A DNA stretch of 7,022 nt, taken from positions 1 to 7,022 of the forward strand of contig JAICIT010000129.1 in assembly GCA_025960445.1 (NCBI GenBank), given 5' to 3'. A program made the translations under genes and the position numbers. A model generated the notes under the pieces. That model was not told where the DNA came from and ran no database searches. It saw nothing but the letters and a program-made list of their open reading frames with translations. Positions within the stretch are counted from its first letter, which is position 1. Each line of letters begins with the position of its first letter. Source of the DNA: Bradyrhizobium sp. (GTDB taxonomy: Bacteria > Pseudomonadota > Alphaproteobacteria > Rhizobiales > Xanthobacteraceae). Positions 1-6,209 of this stretch are shown here, one piece after another.

Positions 1-258
1 CAAAGTGAGGAACTTGATCTTCCGCCCATTGATGCCGCCCTTTTCGTTCAGCATCTGGAAATACGCCTCGCCGACCCGACCGAGCACGCCATAGAGCGAA
101 CCTGGCCCGCTATGCGGCACGGTTTGTCCCAGCTTGATCTCGGTATCGCTCGCGCCGGCATCGTATTTCTTCTCGGCCGCCCTGGCGGCGGTGGCGGATG
201 CGAAAATGGTAGCAATGGCGGTGGCGCAGAAGTCGCGCCTCGATTGATGATTGTTCAT
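1..258 (-). CDS. Branched-chain amino acid-type ABC transporter substrate-binding protein, N-terminal part (partial)
   Basis: Reading the minus strand from an ATG at 258 gives 86 codons that run off the window edge without a stop. After a signal peptide the mature start contains 'SDTEIKLGQTVPHSGPGS' and then 'FQMLNEKGGINGRKI', the typical opening of the periplasmic binding protein family Peripla_BP_6 (LivK-like), which captures amino acids or other small organic solutes for an ABC importer. Residues 6-10 read SRRDF, followed by an alanine-rich hydrophobic stretch and an A-R-A site near residues 25-27, so export may use the Tat route. The start is supported by AGGGAG six bases upstream. No lipobox is seen, so the protein is probably soluble in the periplasm. 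The ligand cannot be told from this fragment, and the permease and ATPase genes would lie outside the window. The family is clear; about three quarters of the protein is missing from view. Confidence 0.9.
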   Translation of the reverse strand, partial: MNNHQSRRDFCATAIATIFASATAARAAEKKYDAGASDTEIKLGQTVPHSGPGSLYGVLGRVGEAYFQMLNEKGGINGRKIKFLTL

Positions 259-375
259 ATGTTTCTCCCTGGTGCCCGCATTGACCTATATTCGCGTGCG
301 CTCGGCAATACCGAAATTGCGGCTTTGGACTGCCTGCCCATCCGCGTATCAGGCATGCTTCGGGCCGATCATGTT

Positions 376-1302
376 TCAGGGCTTTGCGGCGACCGCGACC
401 AGCCCCGGCACCGGCGCGTTATCCTCGTTGCGGGCTGAGGAATCCTCAAGCAGCGACAGCTTCAAACCAGCAGCTTCGATTGAACGGCGGACATAAGGCG
501 TGCCATGGGCATAACGCAGCCCTTCGCCGAGAATGACTTCGTCACCGCGATGGGTTTCCACCGTGAACGCCAGCAGCCCGCCCGGGACGAGCACCCGCCT
601 CACCTCGTGAAGTACGGGGATGAGATCGGCGAGGTACACCATGGCGTCGGCGGCGATAACGAGGTCGGCGCTGGCGTTGGGCTTGAGGCGCAAGCCTTCC
701 AGCATGTCGGCCACTTCCAGTTGCTCATAGAGTCCGGTCGAGCGCGCCTTTTCGATCATGCGCGGCGACAGGTCGATGCCGACAAAATGATCGACCTCCT
801 TTGCGAACGCAGCCGCCGCTAGCCCGGTGCCGCAGCCGAGGTCGAGGGCACGTGCGAAAAACGCGGGCTTGCGCACCGCATTCCGCACCTTCAGCACCGC
901 CTTGAACAACAGGGCCGGGCCGCGATAGCCGAGATCGTCGACCAGCGCCGCCTCGAATTTCGGCGCATATTGATCGAACAAGGCTCTCACATAGGCCTGC
1001 GGCATCGCCGAAAGTCGGTCCGCCCCAAGCATCATCAGGTGCAGGCCAGCGCCGTGCCGATCGTCAGGATCGGCCTCCCGCGCTTTCCGAAACGCCTCGA
1101 CCGCCGCATCCGGATCACCGAGCCGTTGGCGGATTTCGCCGAGGGTAAACCAGGCAGAGGCAAAAGCAGGGGCAAGCTCGGTTGCCTGCAGCAACAGATC
1201 GGCGGCGGCGACAAGGTCGCCTTTCAATTGCAGATCGCGCGCAAAATCGAACCGGCGGTCGGCAACCAGATTGCCGGAAGACAGGAATAGTCGGGCAGGC
1301 AT
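376..1302 (-). CDS. TPR-containing class I SAM-dependent methyltransferase
   Basis: A 308-residue cytoplasmic protein. Residues about 17-81 form two tetratricopeptide repeats (LKGDLVAAADLL..., then LGDPDAAVEAFRKAREADPDD). A Rossmann-type methyltransferase domain follows: motif I ALDLGCGTG at 152-160, the acidic SAM ribose-binding loop GIDLSPRM at 175-182, a motif II-like DLVIAADAMVYL at 213-224, and VRRVLVPGGLLAFTVE at 234-249. This order matches the predicted TPR-methyltransferases grouped as COG4976; the substrate is unknown, and the TPRs may bind a partner protein. The frame stays open upstream to an ATG at 1653, but that 117-residue extension lies antisense to the exonuclease gene and shows no domain, so I chose the ATG at 1302. 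No good Shine-Dalgarno precedes it, so the start is only moderately certain. The downstream binding-protein gene begins 117 bp later on the same strand; its function suggests no obvious link. Confidence 0.88.
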   Translation of the reverse strand: MPARLFLSSGNLVADRRFDFARDLQLKGDLVAAADLLLQATELAPAFASAWFTLGEIRQRLGDPDAAVEAFRKAREADPDDRHGAGLHLMMLGADRLSAMPQAYVRALFDQYAPKFEAALVDDLGYRGPALLFKAVLKVRNAVRKPAFFARALDLGCGTGLAAAAFAKEVDHFVGIDLSPRMIEKARSTGLYEQLEVADMLEGLRLKPNASADLVIAADAMVYLADLIPVLHEVRRVLVPGGLLAFTVETHRGDEVILGEGLRYAHGTPYVRRSIEAAGLKLSLLEDSSARNEDNAPVPGLVAVAAKP

Positions 1303-1354
1303 GCAAGGAACCGATTGCGGGGCTGGATGGGCGAGACTCGAACGGGCCTCGTGG

Positions 1355-1370
1355 TGGACTATATAATCCA
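1355..1370. promoter_or_regulatory. Imperfect palindrome with -10-like boxes between divergent genes
   Basis: TGGACTATATAATCCA matches its own reverse complement at 14 of 16 positions. It sits in the 69-bp gap between the divergent methyltransferase and exonuclease starts. The plus strand contains a perfect TATAAT (1362-1367), while the minus strand reads TATAGT (1363-1358), so one element could serve as the -10 region for both directions or as an operator. No good -35 box stands at the right distance for either strand. The promoter role is inferred from position and base composition only. Confidence 0.35.
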
Positions 1371-1371
1371 G

Positions 1372-2412
1372 ATGCGTCCGCAAGATATCCTGATGCCGGT
1401 TGCCGCCGGGCTGTGCTGCAAGCCCGGCGGCTTTCATATTGATCCGGTGCGGCCGGTCGAGCGAGCCGTGATCACCCATGGCCATTCCGACCACGCTCGG
1501 TCGGGCCACGGCGCGGTGCTGGCGACGCAGGAAACGCTCGATATCATGCGGCTGCGCTACGGGGACAATTTCGCCGGCGCAACACAGGCGGTCTCCTATG
1601 GCGAGGAAATTCGGCTGAATGGCATCAGCATCAAATTTCACCCAGCCGGCCATGTGCTCGGTTCGGCGCAGGTCGCGGTCTCAGGCAAAGATATCTGCAT
1701 CGTGGCGTCCGGCGATTACAAGAACGCGCCCGACCCGACCTGCGCGCCGTTCGAGCTAGTGCCGTGCGATGTGTTTATCACGGAGGCCACTTTCGGTCTG
1801 CCGGTGTTCCGCCACGGTAATGCGGCGGACGAGATCAAAAAACTGCTGGGCTCGGTGGCGCTGTTTCCCGAGCGAGCGCATCTGGTCGGCGCCTACTCGC
1901 TCGGCAAGGCACAGCGGGTGATCGCGCTGTTGCGCGCCGCCGGCTACGACGCGCCCATTTATCTGCACGGCGCAATGGAGAAGATCACGCTGTACTATGA
2001 AAGCCGCGGCATTGTGCTCGGCGAGCTGCGCCCGGTCAGAGGCATGAAGAAAGCCGACCTCGCCGGCACCATTACTTTAGCGCCGCCGTCTGCCACTTCC
2101 GACATCTGGACGCGGCGCTTCCCTGATCCAGTCACGGCGTTCGCGTCGGGATGGATGCGCGTGCGCGCCCGCGCGCGCCAACGCGGCGTAGAATTGCCGC
2201 TGGTGATTTCGGATCACGCCGATTGGGACGGACTGACCGCAACCATCGAGGCGACCGGCGCCGGCGAAGTCTGGGTGACCCATGGCCAGGAAGACGCGCT
2301 GGTTCATTGGTGCAAAGCCAAGGGGCTCGCCGCGCGTCCACTTGATCTGGTCGGGTATGGCGAGGAAGACGACAGCGACCCCCTTCCGGCGGCCGAGGAT
2401 GCGCAGGCATGA
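1372..2412 (+). CDS. Ligase-associated DNA exonuclease, metallo-beta-lactamase fold
   Basis: A 346-residue protein of the family annotated as ligase-associated DNA exonuclease (TIGR04122), related to the beta-CASP/CPSF-type nucleases. It has the metal-binding signature THGHSDH at 35-41 (H36, H38, D40, H41), further likely ligands H94 in PAGHVLG and D115 in SGDY, the ITEATFG block at 136-142, and the C-terminal histidines H282 (SDHADW) and H304 (VTHGQE). It is expected to process DNA ends before sealing by the neighbouring ligase. The stop codon overlaps the ligase ATG (ATGA at 2409-2412), which indicates one transcript and coupled translation. The start is chosen at ATG 1372 because homologous openings of the MRPQDIL type begin there. 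In-frame alternatives are GTG 1351, ATG 1327 and TTG 1315, and no convincing Shine-Dalgarno settles the matter. The family is near certain; the start is not. Confidence 0.93.
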   Translation: MRPQDILMPVAAGLCCKPGGFHIDPVRPVERAVITHGHSDHARSGHGAVLATQETLDIMRLRYGDNFAGATQAVSYGEEIRLNGISIKFHPAGHVLGSAQVAVSGKDICIVASGDYKNAPDPTCAPFELVPCDVFITEATFGLPVFRHGNAADEIKKLLGSVALFPERAHLVGAYSLGKAQRVIALLRAAGYDAPIYLHGAMEKITLYYESRGIVLGELRPVRGMKKADLAGTITLAPPSATSDIWTRRFPDPVTAFASGWMRVRARARQRGVELPLVISDHADWDGLTATIEATGAGEVWVTHGQEDALVHWCKAKGLAARPLDLVGYGEEDDSDPLPAAEDAQA

Positions 2413-4172
2413 ATCGCTTCGCCGAACTCCTGGACAGGCTTGCCTATGAACCCGGCCGCAACAACAAGCTGCGGTTGTTGACCGCGTATTTTCGCGATGT
2501 GGAGGATCCGGATCGGGGCTACGCGCTCGCAGCCCTCACCGGCGCGTTGTCTTTCAAGCACGCCAAGCCTGGCCTGATCCGCGATCTGATTGCGGCGCGT
2601 ACCGATCCGGTGTTGTTCGCCTTTTCCTACGACTACGTCGGCGACCTTTCCGAAACGGTGGCGCTGATGTGGCCGAAAACGCCGTCCCACGCTCAATCTG
2701 CCCAGCTCCTCCCGCGCAAAGTTGGCGACGTAGGAGAGCACGCGATTGGCCACAACAACCCGCCGCCTACGTTGACTGAGGTCGTCACCACGCTTCGCAT
2801 GCTCGGCAAGACCGAACTGCCGAAACAACTGTCGCGCTGGCTGGACGAGTTGGATGAGACCGGGCGCTGGGCGTTGTTGAAACTCGTCACCGGGGCCATG
2901 CGGATCGGCATCTCGGCGCGGCTGGCCAAGACCGCCGCCGCCGATCTTGGCGGCAAGGATCCGCACGAGATCGAATTGATGTGGCCGGGGCTCACCCCGC
3001 CCTATCCCGACCTGTTCGCATGGCTGGAGGGCCGAGCCGACAAACCTGTCAATCTCGATCCCGCCCCGTTCCGCCCGGTGATGCTGGCGCATGCGATCGA
3101 GGATACGGATTTCGTCAATCTCGATCCGGCCGATTACATCGCGGAATGGAAATGGGACGGCATCCGGGTGCAGGCGGTGAGCGGTCGCGACACGCGCGGT
3201 CATCAGCTCGCGCGGCTCTACTCGCGCAGCGGGGAGGACATCACCAAAAGCTTTCCGGACTTGTTGCCATCTCTGCACCTGGCGGGAGCGATTGATGGCG
3301 AGCTGCTGGTGATGCGCGAGGGGCGCGTGCAAAGCTTCAACGTTCTGCAGCAACGCCTCAATCGAAAGGTGGTCTCGCCGAAACTGATGAAGGATTATCC
3401 GATCCACCTGCGCGCCTATGATCTGCTCGGCGACGGCGAAACCGACCTGCGCACCTTGCCGTTCGCCGAACGCCGCGAGCGGCTGGAGAGATTCGTGACA
3501 AAGCTCGACGATCCCAGAATAGATTTATCTCCAACCATCGCTTTCGATAGCTGGGATGCGTTAACCGCTGCGAGACGGGATCCCGCCGCTGCCGGCGCCG
3601 GCGAGGACGCCGAAGCCGTCGAAGGCGTGATGCTCAAGCGCCGCGATGCCCTCTATCTGCCGGGCCGGCCGAAGGGCCAGTGGTGGAAGTGGAAGCGCGA
3701 TCCGCATATCATCGATGCGGTGCTGATGTATGCGCAGCGAGGTCACGGCAAGCGCTCCTCTTACTATTCGGACTACACGTTCGGGGTCTGGACCTCAGGC
3801 GAGAGCGGCGACGAACTGGTGCCCGTCGGAAAAGCCTATTTTGGTTTTACCGACGAAGAACTGCTGCAGATCGATCGTTTCGTCCGACGTAACACCGTCG
3901 AGAAATTCGGGCCTGTCCGACACGTCGTGCACGAGCCGGATCAGGGTCTCGTGCTGGAAGTCGCGTTCGAGGGGTTGGCCCGCTCTACGCGACATAAGTC
4001 CGGCATCGCAATGCGATTTCCGCGCGTAAGCCGGCTGCGCTGGGACAAGCCGCCGCGCGAAGCCGATCGGCTGGAAACTCTGGAACGCCTGTTGAAAGCC
4101 GACGCCAGTCATACGCCGACGCTTTCAACCGAAATGGATGCAGATTCGCGGCAAGAAAAAGCATCGGGGTAA
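2409..4172 (+). CDS. ATP-dependent DNA ligase (bacterial LigB/LigC-like, 'cisplatin damage response' type)
   Basis: A 587-residue enzyme that seals DNA nicks through a ligase-AMP intermediate. The N-terminal DNA-binding domain covers roughly 1-215. The nucleotidyltransferase core carries motif I EWKWDG at 246-251 (AMP-accepting lysine K248), RLYSRSGEDIT at 269-279 (R273), motif III DGELLVM at 296-302, motif IIIa LRAYDLL at 334-340, motif IV EGVMLKRR at 405-412, and motif V WWKWKR at 425-430. The OB-fold follows, with a motif VI-like RFPRVSRLRWDK at 537-548. All catalytic motifs are intact. Residues about 91-121 form a probably disordered linker containing IGHNNPPP, and the last 25 residues are low in conservation signals. 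This matches the repair ligase family TIGR04120 rather than the NHEJ ligase LigD, since no primase or 3'-phosphoesterase domain is fused. The ATG overlaps the exonuclease stop, and GAGGA at 2395-2399 gives a Shine-Dalgarno nine bases upstream. Confidence 0.96.
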   Translation: MNRFAELLDRLAYEPGRNNKLRLLTAYFRDVEDPDRGYALAALTGALSFKHAKPGLIRDLIAARTDPVLFAFSYDYVGDLSETVALMWPKTPSHAQSAQLLPRKVGDVGEHAIGHNNPPPTLTEVVTTLRMLGKTELPKQLSRWLDELDETGRWALLKLVTGAMRIGISARLAKTAAADLGGKDPHEIELMWPGLTPPYPDLFAWLEGRADKPVNLDPAPFRPVMLAHAIEDTDFVNLDPADYIAEWKWDGIRVQAVSGRDTRGHQLARLYSRSGEDITKSFPDLLPSLHLAGAIDGELLVMREGRVQSFNVLQQRLNRKVVSPKLMKDYPIHLRAYDLLGDGETDLRTLPFAERRERLERFVTKLDDPRIDLSPTIAFDSWDALTAARRDPAAAGAGEDAEAVEGVMLKRRDALYLPGRPKGQWWKWKRDPHIIDAVLMYAQRGHGKRSSYYSDYTFGVWTSGESGDELVPVGKAYFGFTDEELLQIDRFVRRNTVEKFGPVRHVVHEPDQGLVLEVAFEGLARSTRHKSGIAMRFPRVSRLRWDKPPREADRLETLERLLKADASHTPTLSTEMDADSRQEKASG

Positions 4173-4182
4173 ATAAGGCGTG

Positions 4183-4196
4183 CGGGATTGATCCCG
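4183..4196 (+). terminator. Short GC-rich hairpin after the ligase gene, possible weak terminator
   Basis: CGGGATTGATCCCG is a perfect inverted repeat that starts eleven bases after the ligase stop codon; it folds as a 5-6 bp stem with a very small loop. There is no T tract after it, so it is not a standard intrinsic terminator. It may slow transcription, protect the 3' end, or be chance. Confidence 0.25.
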
Positions 4197-4262
4197 ACAT
4201 CCCTGTTCCCCATCTGACGCTCACTGTACTAGAGTGCGGTTCAATCTGCGCGGAGACCATTG

Positions 4263-4565
4263 ATGCCCAATGACACCCGGGAATTGCCGGCCGCTAATGA
4301 CGGTCTCTACCGCTTTCTCGGCGGCTCGCCACTGTCGGTGGCCTTTCGGCTTGTTCTGCTCTCGATTTTGGTCGGCGTGGTGCTCGCCGCGATCGGTTTC
4401 GATCCCTGGAATATTCTCAGCAGCATCCGACTGCTATTCCAGCGGCTTTGGGATCTCGGCTTCGATGCCATCAACTGGCTGTGGCGCTACTTCCTGCTTG
4501 GCGCGGTGATCGTCATCCCGGTCTGGCTGTTATCGCGCATGTTCGCGACGCCGCGTGGGCGTTAG
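4263..4565 (+). CDS. Small two-helix membrane protein, DUF6460-like
   Basis: A 100-residue protein with two predicted membrane helices, at about 26-45 (VAFRLVLLSILVGVVLAAIG) and 75-93 (RYFLLGAVIVIPVWLLSRM). They are joined by an amphipathic, tryptophan-rich segment (DPWNILSSIRLLFQRLWDLGF). The opening YRFLGGSPLSVAFRLV and this architecture resemble the alphaproteobacterial family DUF6460 as I recall it, which has no known function. GGAG at 4252-4255 stands seven bases before ATG 4263; a TTG one codon upstream (4260) is a less likely start because it would be too close. The gene lies 90 bp after the ligase on the same strand and runs convergent to pyrD with 20 bp between stops. Cotranscription with the ligase is possible, but a hairpin lies between, so a role in repair should not be assumed. 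Family assignment is from memory and moderately sure; that the gene is real is supported by its ribosome binding site and clean membrane topology. Confidence 0.82.
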   Translation: MPNDTRELPAANDGLYRFLGGSPLSVAFRLVLLSILVGVVLAAIGFDPWNILSSIRLLFQRLWDLGFDAINWLWRYFLLGAVIVIPVWLLSRMFATPRGR

Positions 4566-4585
4566 AGCATAATCCGATAAACGTT

Positions 4586-5683
4586 TTAGCTCAGCGGCCA
4601 ATCCTCCGCCGTAATCGTCGCCGCGTCGGCGCCGACGATCTCGGATAGTGAATCGCGGCCGGTTCGAAGCAACGTCGAGGCGAGGTCGTTCTTGATGTCG
4701 TCGACCAGGCCGAGGCCCTTGTAGACCAGCGACGAATAAAGCTGGATAAGGCTGGCGCCGGCCCGGATCTTGGTTAGCGCGGCTCCGCCCGAGTCGATCC
4801 CGCCAACGCCTATCAGGGGAAACGCACCCTCCGCGCGCACATAGGTTTCGGCCACCATGCGCGTCGACAGCCGGAATAATGGCCTGCCCGATAATCCGCC
4901 CTGCTCCCTGGCACGGGCCTGCTCGCGCACCGTGGAGGGCCGCGCCAGCGTCGTGTTGCCGACGATCATGCCATCGATGCGGCGCGAGCGGGCGATATGC
5001 ACGACATCGTCGAGTTCAGCCAGGCTAAGGTCGGGCGCGATCTTGAGCAGCACCGGCGAATGGCCGGCGTCCTGTCGAGCTCGTTCGCGCGCATCGATCA
5101 CTTTGGCCAGGAGATCGTCGAGCGCAGCGGCTTGCTGCAGGTTGCGGAGCCCTGGTGTATTCGGCGACGAGACGTTGACCGTAAAATAGCTCGCGACCGG
5201 CGCGAATTTCTCGATCAGCTTCACGTAGTCATCGACGCGGTCGGCCGCATCCTTGTTGGCGCCAACATTGACGCCGACGACGCCCCCGAGATGCGCGCGC
5301 GCAGCCAGCCGCCGCAGCACGGCCTCGGCGCCGTCATTGTTGAAACCCATGCGATTGATGATCGCTTCGTCACGTTCCAGCCGGAACAGACGCGGTCGCG
5401 GGTTTCCGACTTGCGGCTTCGGCGTGACGGTTCCGACTTCGACAAACCCAAACCCGAGCCGCAACAGAGCATCCGGTGCTTCCGCGCTCTTGTCGAAGCC
5501 TGCGGCCATGCCGATTGGATTGGGAAAGTTCAGACCGAACGCCCGCACCGCCAATTTCGCATCGGCCGGCCGAGCGCGCATCGGCGGCAGCAACTTCAGC
5601 CCCTGAATCGCCAGACGATGCGCGTCTTCCGGATCGAACCAGCGCAGTAGCGGCAGCGAAAAAGCGTCGAATGCGCGGATCAT
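4586..5683 (-). CDS. pyrD: Dihydroorotate dehydrogenase (quinone), class 2
   Basis: A 365-residue FMN enzyme that oxidises dihydroorotate to orotate in pyrimidine synthesis and passes electrons to membrane quinones. The N-terminal segment (residues 1-40, with FDPEDAHRLAIQGLKLLP) is the amphipathic membrane- and quinone-binding extension that marks class 2. FMN-barrel motifs follow in order: NPIGMAAGFDK 55-65, VEVGTVTPKPQ 81-91, NRMGFNNDG 110-118, and VNVSSPNTPGLRN 169-181. In the last, S173 corresponds to the catalytic base Ser175 of E. coli PyrD. Then come LKIAPDL 213-219, VGNTT 241-245, GGLSGRPLF 262-270, GVGGI 292-296 and GASLIQLYSSLVYKG 309-323. Length and motifs are normal, so the enzyme should be active. 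The ATG overlaps the stop of the DUF952 gene (ATGA on the minus strand, 5683-5680), and GGAG at 5695-5692 is its Shine-Dalgarno; the two genes form an operon. Confidence 0.98.
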   Translation of the reverse strand: MIRAFDAFSLPLLRWFDPEDAHRLAIQGLKLLPPMRARPADAKLAVRAFGLNFPNPIGMAAGFDKSAEAPDALLRLGFGFVEVGTVTPKPQVGNPRPRLFRLERDEAIINRMGFNNDGAEAVLRRLAARAHLGGVVGVNVGANKDAADRVDDYVKLIEKFAPVASYFTVNVSSPNTPGLRNLQQAAALDDLLAKVIDARERARQDAGHSPVLLKIAPDLSLAELDDVVHIARSRRIDGMIVGNTTLARPSTVREQARAREQGGLSGRPLFRLSTRMVAETYVRAEGAFPLIGVGGIDSGGAALTKIRAGASLIQLYSSLVYKGLGLVDDIKNDLASTLLRTGRDSLSEIVGADAATITAEDWPLS

Positions 5684-6024
5684 GCCTTGAGCTCCGGCAT
5701 CTCGTGACGTCCGTCAGAGCGCGCGCGCAATTCGAGCACGGAGGTGACCGCGCCCAGAGCGAGTTCACCGTACAAATGCGGAAACAGCTCGCCGTGGCGC
5801 GAGCGCTCCCAGCGCAGCGCCGCACCCAAGGCGTCAACATCGACCTCGATCAGAAGCAATCCGCTCTGGCCGAAGAAGTGCCTGTTTGCCGTCTCCGCCA
5901 CCTGCGACAGGGTGGAGAGATGGATGAACCCATCGCGCTCGTCATCAGCGCTGCCGCGATAAACGCCTTGCTGCTCGGCCTCGCGCCATGCCGAAGCGGG
6001 GCAGATTTTATAGATTCTGCGCAC
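5680..6024 (-). CDS. DUF952 family protein upstream of pyrD
   Basis: A 114-residue cytoplasmic protein with the hallmarks of DUF952: IYKICPASAW at 4-13, DGFIHLST at 31-38, HFFGQSGLLLIEVDVDALG at 49-67, LRWERS at 70-75 and ELFPHLYGEL at 79-88. The function is not established; the family is placed with ADP-ribosyltransferase-like folds in fold classification, as far as I recall, and no activity can be claimed here. Translation starts at GTG 6024. This is the only plausible start between the in-frame stop near 6110 and the conserved IYKI motif. The Shine-Dalgarno is weak. The stop overlaps the pyrD ATG by four bases, so PyrD synthesis probably depends in part on translation of this gene. The length is complete for the family. 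Confidence 0.93.
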   Translation of the reverse strand: MRRIYKICPASAWREAEQQGVYRGSADDERDGFIHLSTLSQVAETANRHFFGQSGLLLIEVDVDALGAALRWERSRHGELFPHLYGELALGAVTSVLELRARSDGRHEMPELKA

Positions 6025-6089
6025 GTGGTCCGGAGCCCTGCCTTCTGATCGAGTCTCTTGGGGTTTTCCGGAGTTGCCGGATTCGGCCG

Positions 6090-6118
6090 ACCGTATCGGC
6101 GGGACCTGAGCAGTTCAA
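6090..6118 (-). promoter_or_regulatory. Candidate sigma70-type promoter for the DUF952-pyrD operon
   Basis: On the minus strand TTGAAC (6118-6113) and TACGGT (6095-6090) are separated by exactly 17 bases. Transcription would begin near 6083, about 60 bases before the GTG start of the DUF952 gene. The -35 box matches the consensus at four positions and the -10 at three, so this is only a candidate; its place in the only gap upstream of the operon is the main support. Confidence 0.3.
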
Positions 6119-6134
6119 GCGTCGCCTGCGCGTG

Positions 6135-6150
6135 TTGCGGTTTATCGCAA
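6135..6150. repeat. Small inverted repeat in the gap between the aldolase-family gene and the DUF952 gene
   Basis: TTGCGGTTTATCGCAA has two 5-bp arms (TTGCG / CGCAA) around a six-base loop. It lies between the end of the aldolase-family gene (stop at 6210) and the candidate promoter near 6090-6118. It has no T tract on either strand. It could be a weak transcript end for the aldolase-family gene, an operator, or chance. Confidence 0.25.
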
Positions 6151-6209
6151 ACGCGGGTCACCAGGGCTCGTCACAAATTCCGGGCTGGCAAACAGCTAAA
6201 GCGCCGAAC

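Noticed and set aside
259..375. Promoter or terminator between the methyltransferase and the binding-protein gene.
   Set aside because: Only the ribosome binding site is convincing; a TATAGG hexamer has no acceptable -35 partner, and the GCCTG/CAGGC arms at 332-354 enclose a long loop without a T tract.
1321..1370. A tRNA-like fragment on the minus strand: GTTCGAGTC resembling a T loop and a possible stem near the palindrome.
   Set aside because: The five bases on either side of the putative loop (GCCCG and CTCGC) do not form a T stem, and no D arm or acceptor stem can be drawn.
1303..1653. A 117-residue N-terminal extension of the methyltransferase, open in frame from an ATG at 1653.
   Set aside because: It runs antisense through the conserved metal-binding region of the exonuclease and has no recognisable domain; GC-rich genomes often keep such antisense frames open by chance.
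2304..3407. A long minus-strand open frame of 367 codons opposite the ligase.
   Set aside because: It is the complement of conserved ligase coding sequence, is rich in Arg, His and Gln as antisense shadows are, and contains no domain.
4173..4262. Possible LexA (SOS) operator ahead of the small membrane gene, or likewise ahead of the exonuclease.
   Set aside because: Single GTTC or GAAC half sites exist, but none has a second half at the spacing of the alphaproteobacterial box GTTC-N7-GTTC.
4997..5650. A plus-strand open frame of 217 codons opposite pyrD.
   Set aside because: It is an antisense shadow of conserved PyrD motifs and has no ribosome binding site or domain.
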